Assembly (NCBI GenBank): GCA_001051155.2
Contig: JYIP02000001.1
Coordinates: forward strand, 2,046,001 to 2,110,000
DNA length: 64,000 bases
From: Chrysoporthe austroafricana
Lineage: Eukaryota; Ascomycota; Sordariomycetes; Diaporthales; Cryphonectriaceae
Direction of reading: 5' to 3'
This document shows positions 10,806 through 21,887 of the stretch, piece after piece. Made by a program: the position numbers and the translations under genes. The notes below the pieces were generated by a model, which saw only the letters and a list, made by a program, of their open reading frames with translations, ran no database searches and was not told the origin of the DNA. Numbering within the stretch: position 1 is the stretch's first letter; every line of letters starts with the position of its first letter.

Positions 10806-11256
10806 TTTGACCGGCTTATACAAGTATCTGTTCCAGCTGCGCAAGGCTCAAAGACTTCTAAGGTTGTTAAGATGTGTGCTGTGAGGGTTGTTGGTGCGCA
10901 TGCACATTGCATGGAGAAAAGTCGTGAGACAGGCTAATTAATTACTACGTCAAGGATGCTCGTTGCGGCTAATACACGTACCGCTTGGGCGGTGCCCTTG
11001 CCGCCAGCGCCAGCGCGAGAAGACGGAACTTAAAGTCGTCGTCTCCGCACAACGATAAGCGGCACGAGATAAGCGGCAAATTTACGTTACATGCTCTTCT
11101 ACGTCACAGAAAGCAGTGATGGCATTCGCAGACCAGGGACCCTTATATCAAGAATAAGTACAATAATAGACTTGAGTCACAGTTGGAATCATATCTCGAG
11201 GCCCTCAACAGGACTTTTCGACACCATATTCTGACCTCGCTCCGCATCGTCTCACC
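10806..11256. promoter_or_regulatory. bidirectional promoter with tandem GATAAGCGGCA elements
   Basis: Drives the dehydrogenase (minus) and the hydrolase (plus). GATAAGCGGCA occurs twice as a direct repeat, at 11054-11064 and 11068-11078, 14 bp apart; the second copy extends to AGCGGCAAA. CCGCTTGGGCGG at 10981-10992 is a CCG-N6-CGG palindrome of the kind bound by Zn2Cys6 dimers. GATAAG is the core for nitrogen-regulatory GATA factors. Confidence 0.5.
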
Positions 11257-12874
11257 ATGTTCAACGACATCACCAAACCCCCGCCTCCATTGCCGAGCCC
11301 GGAGCTCACGGAGGTCATGCCCGGCGTGTCACTACTCAGGCCTCTGAGCCGCCGTGGTAGTGGGCCGGGCATGATTGTCCTCACCTCTGACCATGAAGAC
11401 CCTCTGGCCATCATCGAAGGCGTGCCATCGCCAATGGTAAAATGGGCGGAGGAAGGATACACCGTTCTTGCGATCCAGGCTAGAGCATTGACTGTTGGCA
11501 AGGGCCACCTCATAAAATCCGCTGTGGAGATCCTTATGGACTGTGAGAAGTGTGAACCGAAGGACAAAATCGGACTGGTTGGTAAGTCGCTCTCTTTCTT
11601 TCACACATTCATAGGAATCGTGAGAAAAAGCGTATTCTGACACTTTTGACAGCGTATGAGCCGGGGCTGTGGAACAACGTGGCATCGACGCTCTCAGCTC
11701 ATCCTTCCATCGTCGCAGCCGCTGTATACGCGGACGCTCCTAATGGAACTTCGTCCAGAACTCTTGCGGGAGTGTCAATGCCGGTAGTACGCCATCTTGC
11801 AGGCAAAGGGTCAGCCCCACCGATCAGGTCAAACATGTTGAAGGAGTACTTTTATCCTGACGTGGCTTCATACAAATTCGCCACTCCTTTTCAAGCTTCA
11901 TTTCACTACAATACTGAAAATGTCTCACATACACGGAACTTGACTCTCCTGAAGGAGAAGATGGGTGGACCGTTCTTCGATCTCGAGACCATCTGGGGAG
12001 AACACTGCTACTATGAATTTGCAGACCGAAGCATGGAGCACACAATGGTAGGTCTTCCAGAGTATCATATCCCACCTCTGGACTGGTTATTATGGCGATG
12101 CCCGCTGTCTACGGCAATGCTGGACCCTGAAGATCTAAAGAAAGCCCTCAAGGCAATATCTCAATAAGCTTTCTATCCCTCACTTGCCTCTTCATGACGA
12201 GATAAGCTGTTTCTCTAACAGTATTACAGAGCACGATGGTACAAGAGCCATATGTGAACCATGCGCCAACGGTAAGTACGTCGTAAAGCTGCCAGAGAAT
12301 TTCGGGGCAACTGACAAATTATACTCAGATGACCGGCGGCATCGGACGACCGAAACTGTCCCATTTTTACCAACACAACTTCATTTTCAATAATTCAGAC
12401 GACACCGAGCTTGAGCTCATTAGTCGAACCATTGGGATTGACCGGATCGTGGACGAGTTCATTTTCAAATTTACACATGACCAGGTGATTGATTGGATGT
12501 ACGTTGATCCGGGCTTCGGGTGTCATACTTATCTCAGACCTAGGTACTTAGCTGATTTTTGAGACAGTTTGCCTGGCGTACCTCCCACGAACAAGAAGGT
12601 CGAGGTCCCTTTTGTGGCCGTGGTTAATATCCGTGGCGACCGGCTATATCATGAGCACATAAGCTGGGACCAATGCAGCGTCCTGCGGCAGATCGGTCTC
12701 CTCCCCGAATATCTCCCCTTCCCGTATCCATTGCCAGACGGGAATACTGCCACGTCCGGCAAGAACGTCGAGTACCGCCTCCCAGTCGCTGGGCCAGAAA
12801 TTGCCAACAAGATGAGGGATAGGAACTCCGTGCCGTCCAACGAGATGTTTGAATTCAAGATTCGCGAAGTTTAG
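11257..12874 (+). CDS. dienelactone-hydrolase-like protein fused to a SnoaL-like domain
   Basis: Five exons (11257-11581, 11653-12047, 12230-12271, 12329-12498, 12568-12874) give 412 residues; all phases fit and one exon encodes only 14 residues (STMVQEPYVNHAPT). The first half resembles carboxymethylenebutenolidase (alpha/beta hydrolase); the second (about 220-390) resembles the SnoaL/NTF2-like cone fold, with TELELISRTIGIDRIVDEF and PFVAVVNIRGDRLYHEHISWDQ. Where dienelactone hydrolases carry the nucleophile in a G-x-C-x-G turn, this protein reads KIGLVAYEPGLW, with no Cys or Ser. Canonical hydrolase chemistry is therefore doubtful; it may be a lactone isomerase, a binding protein or an enzyme using the C-terminal domain. 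The neighbouring dioxygenase would make muconate-type products that such a protein could handle. Confidence 0.85.
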
Positions 12875-12904
12875 CGAACCTGTGGCCTATTTCTTTGTAT
12901 ATCT

Positions 12905-13588
12905 TCAGACTTTCTGCGCAACAATGTAATAATGATCTTCAGGGCCACAGTCCGCGTCCGGCGGCGGTACATGTCTAGCCATCTGTGTCAGCTTGACTTC
13001 AAACCCCTGGTCCGCAAGCATCTGACCCCATCCTTGCCTCGTGAACAAGGTGTAATAGGTGTCCCTGCTCATGAATCGCTCGCGGATGCCTCGAGCACAC
13101 AATCCGTCCACATCGTACGTCCCACCTCGACTCTCCGGGTCCAAGTCCTCTGCGGCTATCGTACAGATGCAAAGAAGTCCACCAGATTTCAGCCACCTGC
13201 TCCATTTGGCCATCAGTCCTTCAATTTCCTCCCGAGTGAGAATGAAGAGCGAGAGAATATTGAACACAGCATCGAACTCCGTTCCCATCGGAGGCGCAAA
13301 AGCTCGCATGTCTATGACATCGAATTTGCCAGTTGGAATTGCCTTCTTGATCAGGGTGATCATCGCGTTGGACACATCGATGCCAGTGACTATGTGCCCA
13401 GCCGCTGCGAGAGAGACAGCCACAGGTTTGCCGGTACCACACCCCGCGTCGAGGATCTGAGAGCCCGGCGGCAGCAAGGGAATAATGTAGTCCAAAAAGG
13501 CGAGAAGACCTTTGTTGTTCCCGAAGCCTTTCTCATATTGGAGTGCCAAGTCGATGGACGGATAGAATGATGTGTCCAAATTCACCAT
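12905..13588 (-). CDS. class I SAM-dependent methyltransferase
   Basis: Single exon, 227 residues, ATG at 13588. The Rossmann motif I reads ILDAGCGTGKP (about residues 44-54); GIDVSNAMI carries the acidic residue for SAM ribose, and FDVIDMRAF and FDAVFNILSLF match later motifs of small-molecule methyltransferases. The C-terminal part (GWGQMLADQGFEV, PEDHYYIVAQK) is typical of fungal UbiE-like enzymes. The stop lies only 30 bp from the stop of the convergent hydrolase gene. The acceptor substrate is unknown; location in the aromatic cluster suggests a phenolic or carboxylate intermediate. Confidence 0.88.
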   Translation of the reverse strand: MVNLDTSFYPSIDLALQYEKGFGNNKGLLAFLDYIIPLLPPGSQILDAGCGTGKPVAVSLAAAGHIVTGIDVSNAMITLIKKAIPTGKFDVIDMRAFAPPMGTEFDAVFNILSLFILTREEIEGLMAKWSRWLKSGGLLCICTIAAEDLDPESRGGTYDVDGLCARGIRERFMSRDTYYTLFTRQGWGQMLADQGFEVKLTQMARHVPPPDADCGPEDHYYIVAQKV

Positions 13589-14254
13589 GGTGTCTAGTGG
13601 CCCAAGTCACTGATTGGGACTGAGGTATGACGAGAATTTATTTCAAGCGACATGAATGTATTTCGGTACGTTGACGATACTTTTGTTGTTTGCAGAAACC
13701 CTGGGAAGCTTGGAAGACCGCAACGTTTGGGCTGGGCCCTCTGAGAGCGACATAATTATAGTCTTTACACTTATATGCTCTACAGTCAAGACCTGCAACC
13801 AAAATCCAGCGCAATTGCACCATATCATCGGGGATGTTGTATGATTCTAACTACAATCGTCAAATTCACGCTTGAGTCGGTCCGTATTTGCAGCAAGCTA
13901 AGTATTTTCTATTGGGTGTCGCAGGGGTCGAGTGTGCATCGCCTGCTTCCCCGGGGCGTGCTACTCATGTTCAAGACCACTCGGATCGCGATGAGTGGTT
14001 TTGTTAAGCGTTGGCGGTGTGAAGGCCGACTTACATTCGCACTACTTAGCGGCAGTGTGGAGTACCAATATTTGCATATAGCATTAAGTTTCAATATATC
14101 CACTTCGGTAGAACCTTCGGTTAGCTCGTGACCCCCATATGCTATGAGCAAGCCGAGACAATCTCGTCGCGGCGCTGGCTGGACACGGGTGACCGGAAGC
14201 GACTTCATGCCTCGTATCAATACTTACTTCCGCACCACGAAATGATGTAGCTAC
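13589..14254. other. intergenic, promoter of the class I methyltransferase
   Basis: Upstream of the methyltransferase and downstream of the O-methyltransferase. No gene or clear site seen. Confidence 0.45.
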
Positions 14255-14938
14255 TTAATTGACGATCGCTAGTAGAAATCCGTCAAACATTTCTTCCGAT
14301 ACTGTCTTGTGGCTCGAAACAGTCTGGATCAATGTAGCCGTCACCCTCTCGTCCTTGCCGACCTTCGCAGCAAGCGATTCCTTTCCCAGGTCCTTGCCCT
14401 CATCAATCTCCTCTCGCATCTCTCTAACCACATTGTCCACGTATATGCAACCTTTCTTGCGCGTCAACTTGACTGCGAGATTGAAATAATCCCACTGCTC
14501 GCCCCAGTCCGCATCGATGAAGACCATGTCAAACACGCGGCCCTCTTCGATCAATGCTGGCATGACGTCCAGGGCGGCCCCCAGAATTACCTCTACGTCG
14601 CCCTGCGAGATACCTTTAACATTCTGAAGGGCCACATCTTTGTGCTTCGAATTGAGCTCAATGCTGGTCACCTTGCAACCAGCCTGCTCGGCAAACCAGA
14701 GCGTACTGTAGCCCCCGAGCGTTCCGATTTCAAGTACCGTCTTGGCCCCGATGAGCTGTGCCTGGATCGCGAGATATTGCCCCTGTAGCGCCGAGATGGT
14801 GATCGCCGGGAGCCCGCTCTCCTCGCTGTTGCGGATAGCATCATTGCGTCGCTGGTTGGGGAGGATGAGGGCCTGCTTGGCCACGCCGTCGATTGTGCGT
14901 GCTGCAGTAAGCACGGAGTCAAGTGGTGCCGCGGACAT
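14255..14938 (-). CDS. O-methyltransferase (CCoAOMT/COMT-like, class I)
   Basis: Single exon of 227 residues starting MSAAPLDSVL at 14938; the frame is open a further 34 codons upstream but has no ATG there, and the chosen ATG has A at -3. Motif I is TVLEIGTLGGYSTLWFAEQ, the SAM acid is in VTSIELN, and the metal-binding set expected for caffeoyl-CoA-type cation-dependent O-methyltransferases is present: Asp in FIDADW, and Asp-Asn in YVDNVV. Such enzymes methylate one hydroxyl of a vicinal diol (catechol). In a cluster with a catechol-cleaving dioxygenase this could either protect or tailor the catechol. Transcribed in the same direction as the neighbouring methyltransferase and regulator. Confidence 0.92.
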   Translation of the reverse strand: MSAAPLDSVLTAARTIDGVAKQALILPNQRRNDAIRNSEESGLPAITISALQGQYLAIQAQLIGAKTVLEIGTLGGYSTLWFAEQAGCKVTSIELNSKHKDVALQNVKGISQGDVEVILGAALDVMPALIEEGRVFDMVFIDADWGEQWDYFNLAVKLTRKKGCIYVDNVVREMREEIDEGKDLGKESLAAKVGKDERVTATLIQTVSSHKTVSEEMFDGFLLAIVN

Positions 14939-15788
14939 GATCGCGAGTTTATGGCTTCCGTGAAGCTGATACAATGAAAGGCGGCCTGATACAGAGGAAG
15001 CTATTCCCCTGCCGAGAGATGTCTTCAAAGACTTGGGCAAATAAAGGCGGAATTCATGAAATTTATAGTACCCTGGGAATTCCCGATCCTCGGCGTGACT
15101 AATCGCGTTAAGGCAGGATTGTGCGGCACAACATTGTGCCGTATTACTCTAGCTGGGCCCCGAAGCATGGAAGAGCGGCTCTGCTCGGCCGAATTAATCC
15201 ATGAAACAGTGGCCAAGAGAAGACCGGAGCTCGGAGACCAAAGTTGAAGCGGCCGCCTTGATTGGCTCTTCGCGAGTTTCGTTGCCTGCTTGCAGTGACC
15301 TTAGAGGGAGTGGTAGCCCTGGATAAACTTCACGAGTGCGGGTACTGGTGTAGTAGGGCGCTGCGTGCAAGGGCACTCCAACGATTTCACAGTAATTTCC
15401 AAGCTGAAGGTCTGATACTCACCCTGTTCATCTGCTCGTACTAGTCTGTTAGCTTACAGCTCTCCTGCATTCCTAGCCCATGCGTGGTAGGTATAAATTT
15501 TGTGAGCCTCATAGGTACATTGTACTCCAACATGTCTACGAGCGAGTGATGTATCCGCATCTCAATCTGCTGAGCACGGCCTGTGATCTTATATCATGGT
15601 TTCGCAGACCATCTGACCAAGTCTATTGTGCTAGGAATTTTAGGAAGAGCGAGCAATTAGTTTTAGTGAACGCGTGAGCTGGCTTGAGCTGACGAGGTAG
15701 ACAACATCCAAGCTGCTCGCAGGAAAACTCCAGAAGCATCATCGACCAGAGCGATACATGAGTACAAGAGCCAAACAGACACAAAAGC
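14939..15788. other. intergenic, promoter of the O-methyltransferase
   Basis: 850 bp between the regulator's stop and the O-methyltransferase start. No coding region recognised. Confidence 0.45.
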
Positions 15789-18321
15789 TCAGCTGGCCGT
15801 TTCAAAAGGCATAGCATAACCGTCCCAAAGAATTCCGTACATGAGGTCATTTCCTGGCAGAAATTCCGACATAGAGATCGCACTGAGCGAGTCGCTTCCG
15901 CTCCAGAGGTCAGCCTCACCTATTGTGAGTTCTTCAAAGTCAAAATCTGGCATCGAAAGCTGAGCGGCGTCCACGCCTGTGGGCTCATGGGTCTGCGCTG
16001 AGCCCTGGTCATTCGTCTGAGGGAACCGATGCAACACTTCTTTGCCCCTCTGTTCTCTCCTCGCATCTGACGACGCATCGAAGGATAGTATTTTCTCAAC
16101 ATAGGGAGCCCTCGGCCCCGCACGTTCTCGTCGCATCTGTCGTCTATAGTTGCAGATTGCATCGGAAAATGCAGAGAGTATCTTGTGGTATTGGTCGGCT
16201 TGTGGGCTCAGACGACCTATGACGGACAAAACGTGTCGTGAACCACGGAACGCATCTCGGACGTCATCATCTGAATCGTCCGCAAGAAGAGCGAAACCCA
16301 AGACTAGACCAGCTGCGAAGACCCATGCTGCCGTGTGTTAGCATGTCCGATTTAGCCCAAATTGTGTCACTCTAGATTCTTTTTAGAGGCGAGAGAGGGC
16401 ACAGCCTAACAGTTACAAACCTTTGATGATGCACATATTGCCCAGGAAGACACCGGCGTCCATTGCCTCTTGGCACATCTGAGCCATGAGAGTCGCAGCT
16501 CCAATGCAAGCACGAGAGAGCTCGGCTACGGTGTCTGCTGAGGTGACTGGTGGCGAGTTATTGTGCCGCCATCGATCTCTGAAATGGGAGGAATTCTCGC
16601 GCAATCGAGGCATGATATGTTGAATAAGGAATTGCCTGGAGGCACAGATTATCCCAAAGTAGTAGGTACCTGCCGTGTGAATGTTCGCAATCATCTTCTC
16701 TCGATAACTTGAATCCTCCTGCCCAGATAAGCTTGTCTTTCCTGGGCGTTGACGGAGTGCAACGGGGAGCATCTGACTCCATTCCCGAAGCAATTGTAAG
16801 TAATGCTCGGCCGAGGAAGACTTGAGAGTACCCTCAACGGCGAATTCACCAACCACTGTTTCGAGTATCGAACATGATTCATAAGTCGCCCTGAGAGCTA
16901 AATCTCGGTGACCACTAATGTTTGGGCTTTGGTCGACATCCTCAGAAGTGATGTCGACGGATCTTAGTGATGGAGCGCTGCTTCTTCGCCCAAGAATTGA
17001 GGAACATATTATATCGAAGACCCTGACGCTTTTCGCCACTCTCAATCTGTAAAAATCAGATGTCAGTCCTATTTTTCGCACTTAAGTTTCTGTAAGAGTT
17101 CACTAACCTAGTGTTCTGTTCATCCTTCGACATATGCTTGTGTTGCGTTGCAGCATGAAGCCCGAGGATATCGGCGGACTTCGCGGCCACTCCCAGATAC
17201 ATGAAAGCAGAATTTCGACGACAGGCACCGCACATATAGAATGCCATCAGGACGAAAGCTCTGACCAAATCGACTGTCGGGTCTTCAAGCATTTTCTCGA
17301 ATGCCATCTGCCTACCAGCGGCGAAATACCTGGAGGCACGCAAGAGCTCATCTCGAGAGCTCCCTCTGACCTGACACCCAATGGCTATCATGATATATGA
17401 CGACGCGAGAGCTGCCCGGTCTACTGGGTCTTTTTGCCTGGGGATCTCGGTGCTTTTTTCCGAGTTTGAAAACTTCATAAGATTGATCAGCTCCTCGTGC
17501 GTATAGAGATCTAGAAATCCGCTTGACTGGAATCTGTTTAGCTGACGATACGGCTAATCGTTGTGAATCTAGAACTTACTGCCTCTAAAAAGCAGCACAC
17601 TATATTGATCTTTTCACCTTCATCCAAGTCATCGTGAAAGTCCTCGCCATTTGCCTCGGGCCCGGTTAATTCAAACCATTTATGACTGTGCTGACCATCG
17701 GTAAAGCCAGACGGTCCGACATAGTGCTTCAGTGTCTTCTGTAAGAAACGCAAGAACGAGAGAGCCGCAGTATTTCCAACGAAAACTAGATCAGCTAGGT
17801 TAGTCAATATGTCATCATGAAATTGAGGCATTGTAACTATATAAGGGCAACGGAGCCGAGTCAAGATGCCAAGCCCAAACGAACACACCTTTGATACCAC
17901 TCGAACTCGACAGCATTAGAGGCCGCTGCTGTGCGGATCTCTCAATCGAGTTCCTAGAGTCTGGAACGTCCGTCTCACTGTCCGCATACTCAACTGTCCT
18001 ATGCACTTGCGACTCCTGCGACACATGAGACCCACTGCCGTTCTCAGGCCGTGGCAGCTGTGCGGACTGAGTGAGAATTGTTGTGGGGTCTGTCGGTGCG
18101 TTTCCACACACAACGGCAATAGGCCGTGATATGGGCAAATGAGAATGTCGACTTCTCCTATCTCTTGCCGTTGGGGTGTAGCTGCATGTATCCTGTGTTC
18201 CCTTCTTCAGGCACAGTCGACAAGGCTGATTAGCATCACACCTCTTCTTGGAAGCTTTGCAGGCGTCACAGGCCTTCACCGAGCGCTGCCTGTCTTGCGG
18301 CTTGACCTTGGGCCGCGGCAT
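15789..18321 (-). CDS. Zn2Cys6 transcription factor (putative cluster regulator)
   Basis: Five exons (18321-17889, 17836-17580, 17526-17108, 17046-16421, 16312-15789) encode 752 residues; introns are 52, 53, 60, 61 and 108-nt class with matching phases. The N-terminus carries the binuclear zinc cluster CDACKASKKRCDANQPCRLC (Cys18, 21, 28, 34, 37, with Cys46 closing it), preceded by basic residues. The middle region (GFLDLYTHEELINLMKF, then ASSYIMIAIG and CRRNSAFMYLGVAAKSADILGLH) matches the fungal-specific regulatory domain, and the C-terminus (FLPGNDLMYGILWDGYAMPFE) is the acidic tail common to this family. It is divergent from the FAD monooxygenase across a 669-bp promoter, which makes it the best candidate for control of the cluster. 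Confidence 0.9.
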
Positions 18322-18990
18322 GGCTAAGATTGATCCAATGGTTGACTGTAGGGACGAGTTGGTGGACGCGCAGCGGAAGGCGGGTACGGAGGCAGGCCGG
18401 GACCCGCCTACGGACAGAGAAGGCGGAGCTCGTTCTGGGCCAGACTCCTAGCCGGCGTCTCGTTCGATAATAATCGGCACGACAATGTGCTGTCTCCGCA
18501 GCGGGCGGAGAGGGGACCTTCGGACTCTTCTTCAACAGGCGGATACTATCGTTGAAGCAGCAAGTGGAACTCGAGATGGGAGAGGTAGCGGCAAAGGGAT
18601 ATTAGCCGCAAAGGGGAGATAAGCTCGCCCGTTGCCGACACCATGACGTCGGGCGGGTTCTATACCCAACGGTGTTACAGTATTGCCGCCAGCCTTCGGG
18701 TTTAGGTGCTTTAGCCGCCGCTCTTCTAGGATCTGGGCTTGGACCGTCACCAGCACGGATGAATCGACCTGCGAACAAGTCAATCTAAGCGCATCCGAAA
18801 GATAGGGATGCCGCTATTCCGAAGTAGATGTACTGGGGCTCATCTAAATTCTTTCAAATGAAAGGCGAGATCATGGGTACACTCTCTTATACCTCAACTG
18901 GACCACGAGACTATTGTACTTCTGCCAGATCGTAACTTTCTGGGTGCCATAATTACGCCAATTACGGTTATTACATCCATTTCAATCAAC
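18322..18990. promoter_or_regulatory. bidirectional promoter with paired GCGGCAAAGGG-type elements
   Basis: Between the regulator (minus) and the FAD monooxygenase (plus). AGCGGCAAAGGG at 18587-18598 and AGCCGCAAAGGG at 18604-18615 form a near-perfect 12-bp direct repeat with a 5-bp gap; GATAAG follows at 18618-18623. AGCGGCAAA also occurs in the other divergent promoter of the cluster. Confidence 0.5.
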
Positions 18991-20872
18991 ATGGGCTCTC
19001 ACTCCGATCCCAGTTCTTCTTGGCGAAGGCTCGACGTGGGCGTCATTGGCGGCGGAATTGGTGGCATGGCAGTTGCTATTGCCCTTCGTCGGGCTGGCCA
19101 TATTGTCACAGTCTACGAGCGCAATGACTTTGCCGGGGAGGTAGGCGCTTCGGTATCATGGTAGGTCTCTCAGCTCATAATATTTCTTCAGCATTATTTG
19201 GGGTGCGGATTCCCTCGGTCTGTGACGACTTTGGCATCTTAAGGACTGGTGGGACCAACCACGATAAGCCACCCCTCCTTTTGGGGAGATGGCTCAAGGA
19301 TTTCGCCTTACTTTGCTGTCCTTGTCTAGAGAAAGTAGCATTTTTATTGACATTCGAGCAGCGCCGCCAACGGATCTCGCTGGTTGCACGAGTGGAATGT
19401 CGACGTTGAGAAAGGCGATCCTGTCATCCTGAAGAGCCTCATCAACAGGGACTGGAAAACTGGGGAGCCGCTGACTGTGTATAATCTCGATGACTACCAA
19501 AGAAGATGGGGTTTCGAATACTATATGTTCCACCGCCAGTACATGCATGGAATGTTGAAAGATAGTGCGTTGCAGGATGAAGGGGAGGGAGATCCTGCGA
19601 ATCTGCGCGTAAACCACAAGGTAAGAAGATTGTACCAATGACTGCAGGAACATGGTTGATTTTGCTCATATAAGGAGTAGTGTGAAAATATCGACATCGA
19701 AGCTGGCATCATCACATTTGCAAACGGTCACACAGCGCAGCACGATCTGATCATAGGCGCCGATGGCATTGGCTCAGTAGTCCGCAAGCTCATTGGCCTT
19801 ACCCCCGAGAAGAAACCAGCAGACTCTTCCTGCCTTCATGCCAATGTGCGAAGGGAAGACGTCAAGCGCCTGGGCCTTGTCGACTACTCTGAGCATGCGG
19901 CGCTGGAGTACTGGGGCGGCCAGGAGGGCAAGTGGGACAAGATCGTGCTTAGCCCATGCAACGGCGGCGACTTGTTGTCCTATTATTGCTTCTTCCCACG
20001 CGAAGCAGGTGACTACACCAGCCAAAGCTGGGGCGGTGAAGATCGTCCAGTTGAGGAGCTCTTGGCGCCTTACCCAGAATTAGACAAACAGGTGAAGGAT
20101 CATCTCGCTATTGGCATTGAGATCCAGCCTTGGCGATTATGGGTGCAGTAAGTCCGAACTTCCGAGATATTTCATATGTATATGTTGCGTACTCACATTG
20201 TGCAGTCAGCCATACCCATACATCATCAACCATACTACATGCTTGCTCGGTGATGCAGGCCACCCGGTATGTCTCTGCGACCCGCCGATGTGCTCCTTGA
20301 ATGCCGACTGACTTCCTCGTCTAGATGTTCCCACACCAGAGTCAAGGTGCATGTATGGCTATCGAGGACGCTGCTGCTCTGGGGATATTATTTAGCAAGC
20401 CCTACTTCGGCGGCAATGTTGCTGAAACGCTGCGGATATACCAGGAGGTGCGGTTGCCTCGAGCCACCAAGGTACAAGCTGCGGCAGCAAAAGCGGCCTA
20501 TAACATCAACGAACGCATTGGTAGGCCAGAGATTCCTGCCAGTTCTTCATTTGCGACAATTTTTCTAAGCGCGCGCTTCAGGCTTTTCGAGCAACACCGA
20601 CTTCAAGGGCTACAAGGTCGAAGATGAGAAGAAGAAGCTGACGATTGAGGAGATGAACGCGTGAGTCCACCTATTTGGTCCTACTTATCTTCCACACATA
20701 GTTCGCATATGTGTAACTTGCTAACTTCCAAGGTTCTTTCTTTAGATACGACATGTACAAGGATATCGAAGAGAGCTTGGCGAGGCAAAGGAATGTCCCA
20801 TTCACAGACAAGTTCATCAATGGACTCCCAGTGGGTTTGAAGATGTCCAATGGCGTGACAGTTGGAGAGTGA
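18991..20872 (+). CDS. FAD-dependent aromatic monooxygenase (salicylate hydroxylase type)
   Basis: Seven exons (18991-19160, 19362-19620, 19681-20147, 20206-20266, 20325-20520, 20582-20660, 20746-20872) give 452 residues; every junction keeps frame. The class A flavin monooxygenase signatures are in place: GGGIGG at residues 20-25, DLIIGADGIGS (the DG motif), and [24 protein letters not shown] (the GD motif). WRLWVHQPYPYI restored by splicing matches salicylate hydroxylase relatives. These enzymes hydroxylate, often with decarboxylation, hydroxybenzoates to catechol or hydroxyquinol, the substrates of the dioxygenase at 5,840. Intron 1 (201 nt) is longer than the others. Substrate specificity is not readable from sequence. 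Confidence 0.92.
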
Positions 20873-21887
20873 CGAGAACCCTGAGATCATATTTCTTCTT
20901 CTATTATTAATAAGAGGGTGTATAAGGATCTTCGATAATGGGTGTCACCACCGAGGTCTCCGTTACCCTTATGAAGTGGCTCGGCCGTACTATTTCGCAA
21001 GAATGGTACGCTTGCAGAGGAGCGCCCAGCCCCCTTTACTTTCTTGCAAAGTGAGCATTGACTTTGAACGAAGTATCCTCCGTCTTTATATATAACCACG
21101 TTTTTTCAACAAAAAGCCACTAGGGGCAACTACGAATCTCACGAGGTCTTAAGGCTCTAGTTCTTTATGGTCATGGGCCTGCCCTCAAATTGGCCTTTCG
21201 TATTGAGAAACACTGTAAAGAAGACGACAGTGGTCATATGCAGAACTGACTACCCAGGTACCTGAGAACATCATGGCAGTTAGACGCTAGCGAAGGACTT
21301 AAATTTCATTTCCCAGTGATCTCCTAACGGTTCCCTAGTTGTATTTCCGAATTGAGCTCGAAGGTGGCCGCCAATACGGTGTAGGTCCTATTCAGCTTCA
21401 GGATCTCGAAATTATCGCTGCGGATAGACTCTAAGAGAATTAAGAAGACTCTAAAGGGAGCATCTCGGAGAGGGAGCCGCATTCTGTCACTCTCCCTTGC
21501 TCGGCACGGAAAGGCTTACGAGATATGTACAGCATGAGGTCTTCGTTATAATGAGTGGCAAATTATGATACCAAATAAATGTTGACCTACCATAAAAGGT
21601 CCCGTACTTTGGTGGAACATCATTGCCTATAGGGATTTCGCTGCGGACTCTAGGGCTGGCGGAATTCCACACAAAGGCTGGCAAAAATGCGGAGTTCCAC
21701 AAAGTCATCACTTATAGATAGTCTTGACTACTAATACCGTATGCGTTTACTCCTTTTTATTACAGAAATACTCATCATATCCATATTTCCCGTTTTGCGC
21801 CGTCAAGATATCGAAAAAAATCTTTCCCCGAGCGCGTCATCCGCCAATGTGTAATATTCATAACATACACGCCAGACCACCTCAAAG
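20873..21887. other. intergenic, promoter of the NmrA-like gene
   Basis: About 1 kb, moderately AT-rich, with no coding region recognised. Confidence 0.45.

Noticed and set aside
12048..12167. Read-through end of the hydrolase frame at 12167
   Set aside because: It would lose the whole SnoaL-like domain; the donor at 12048 and the small exon at 12230-12271 restore a continuous family-like sequence.
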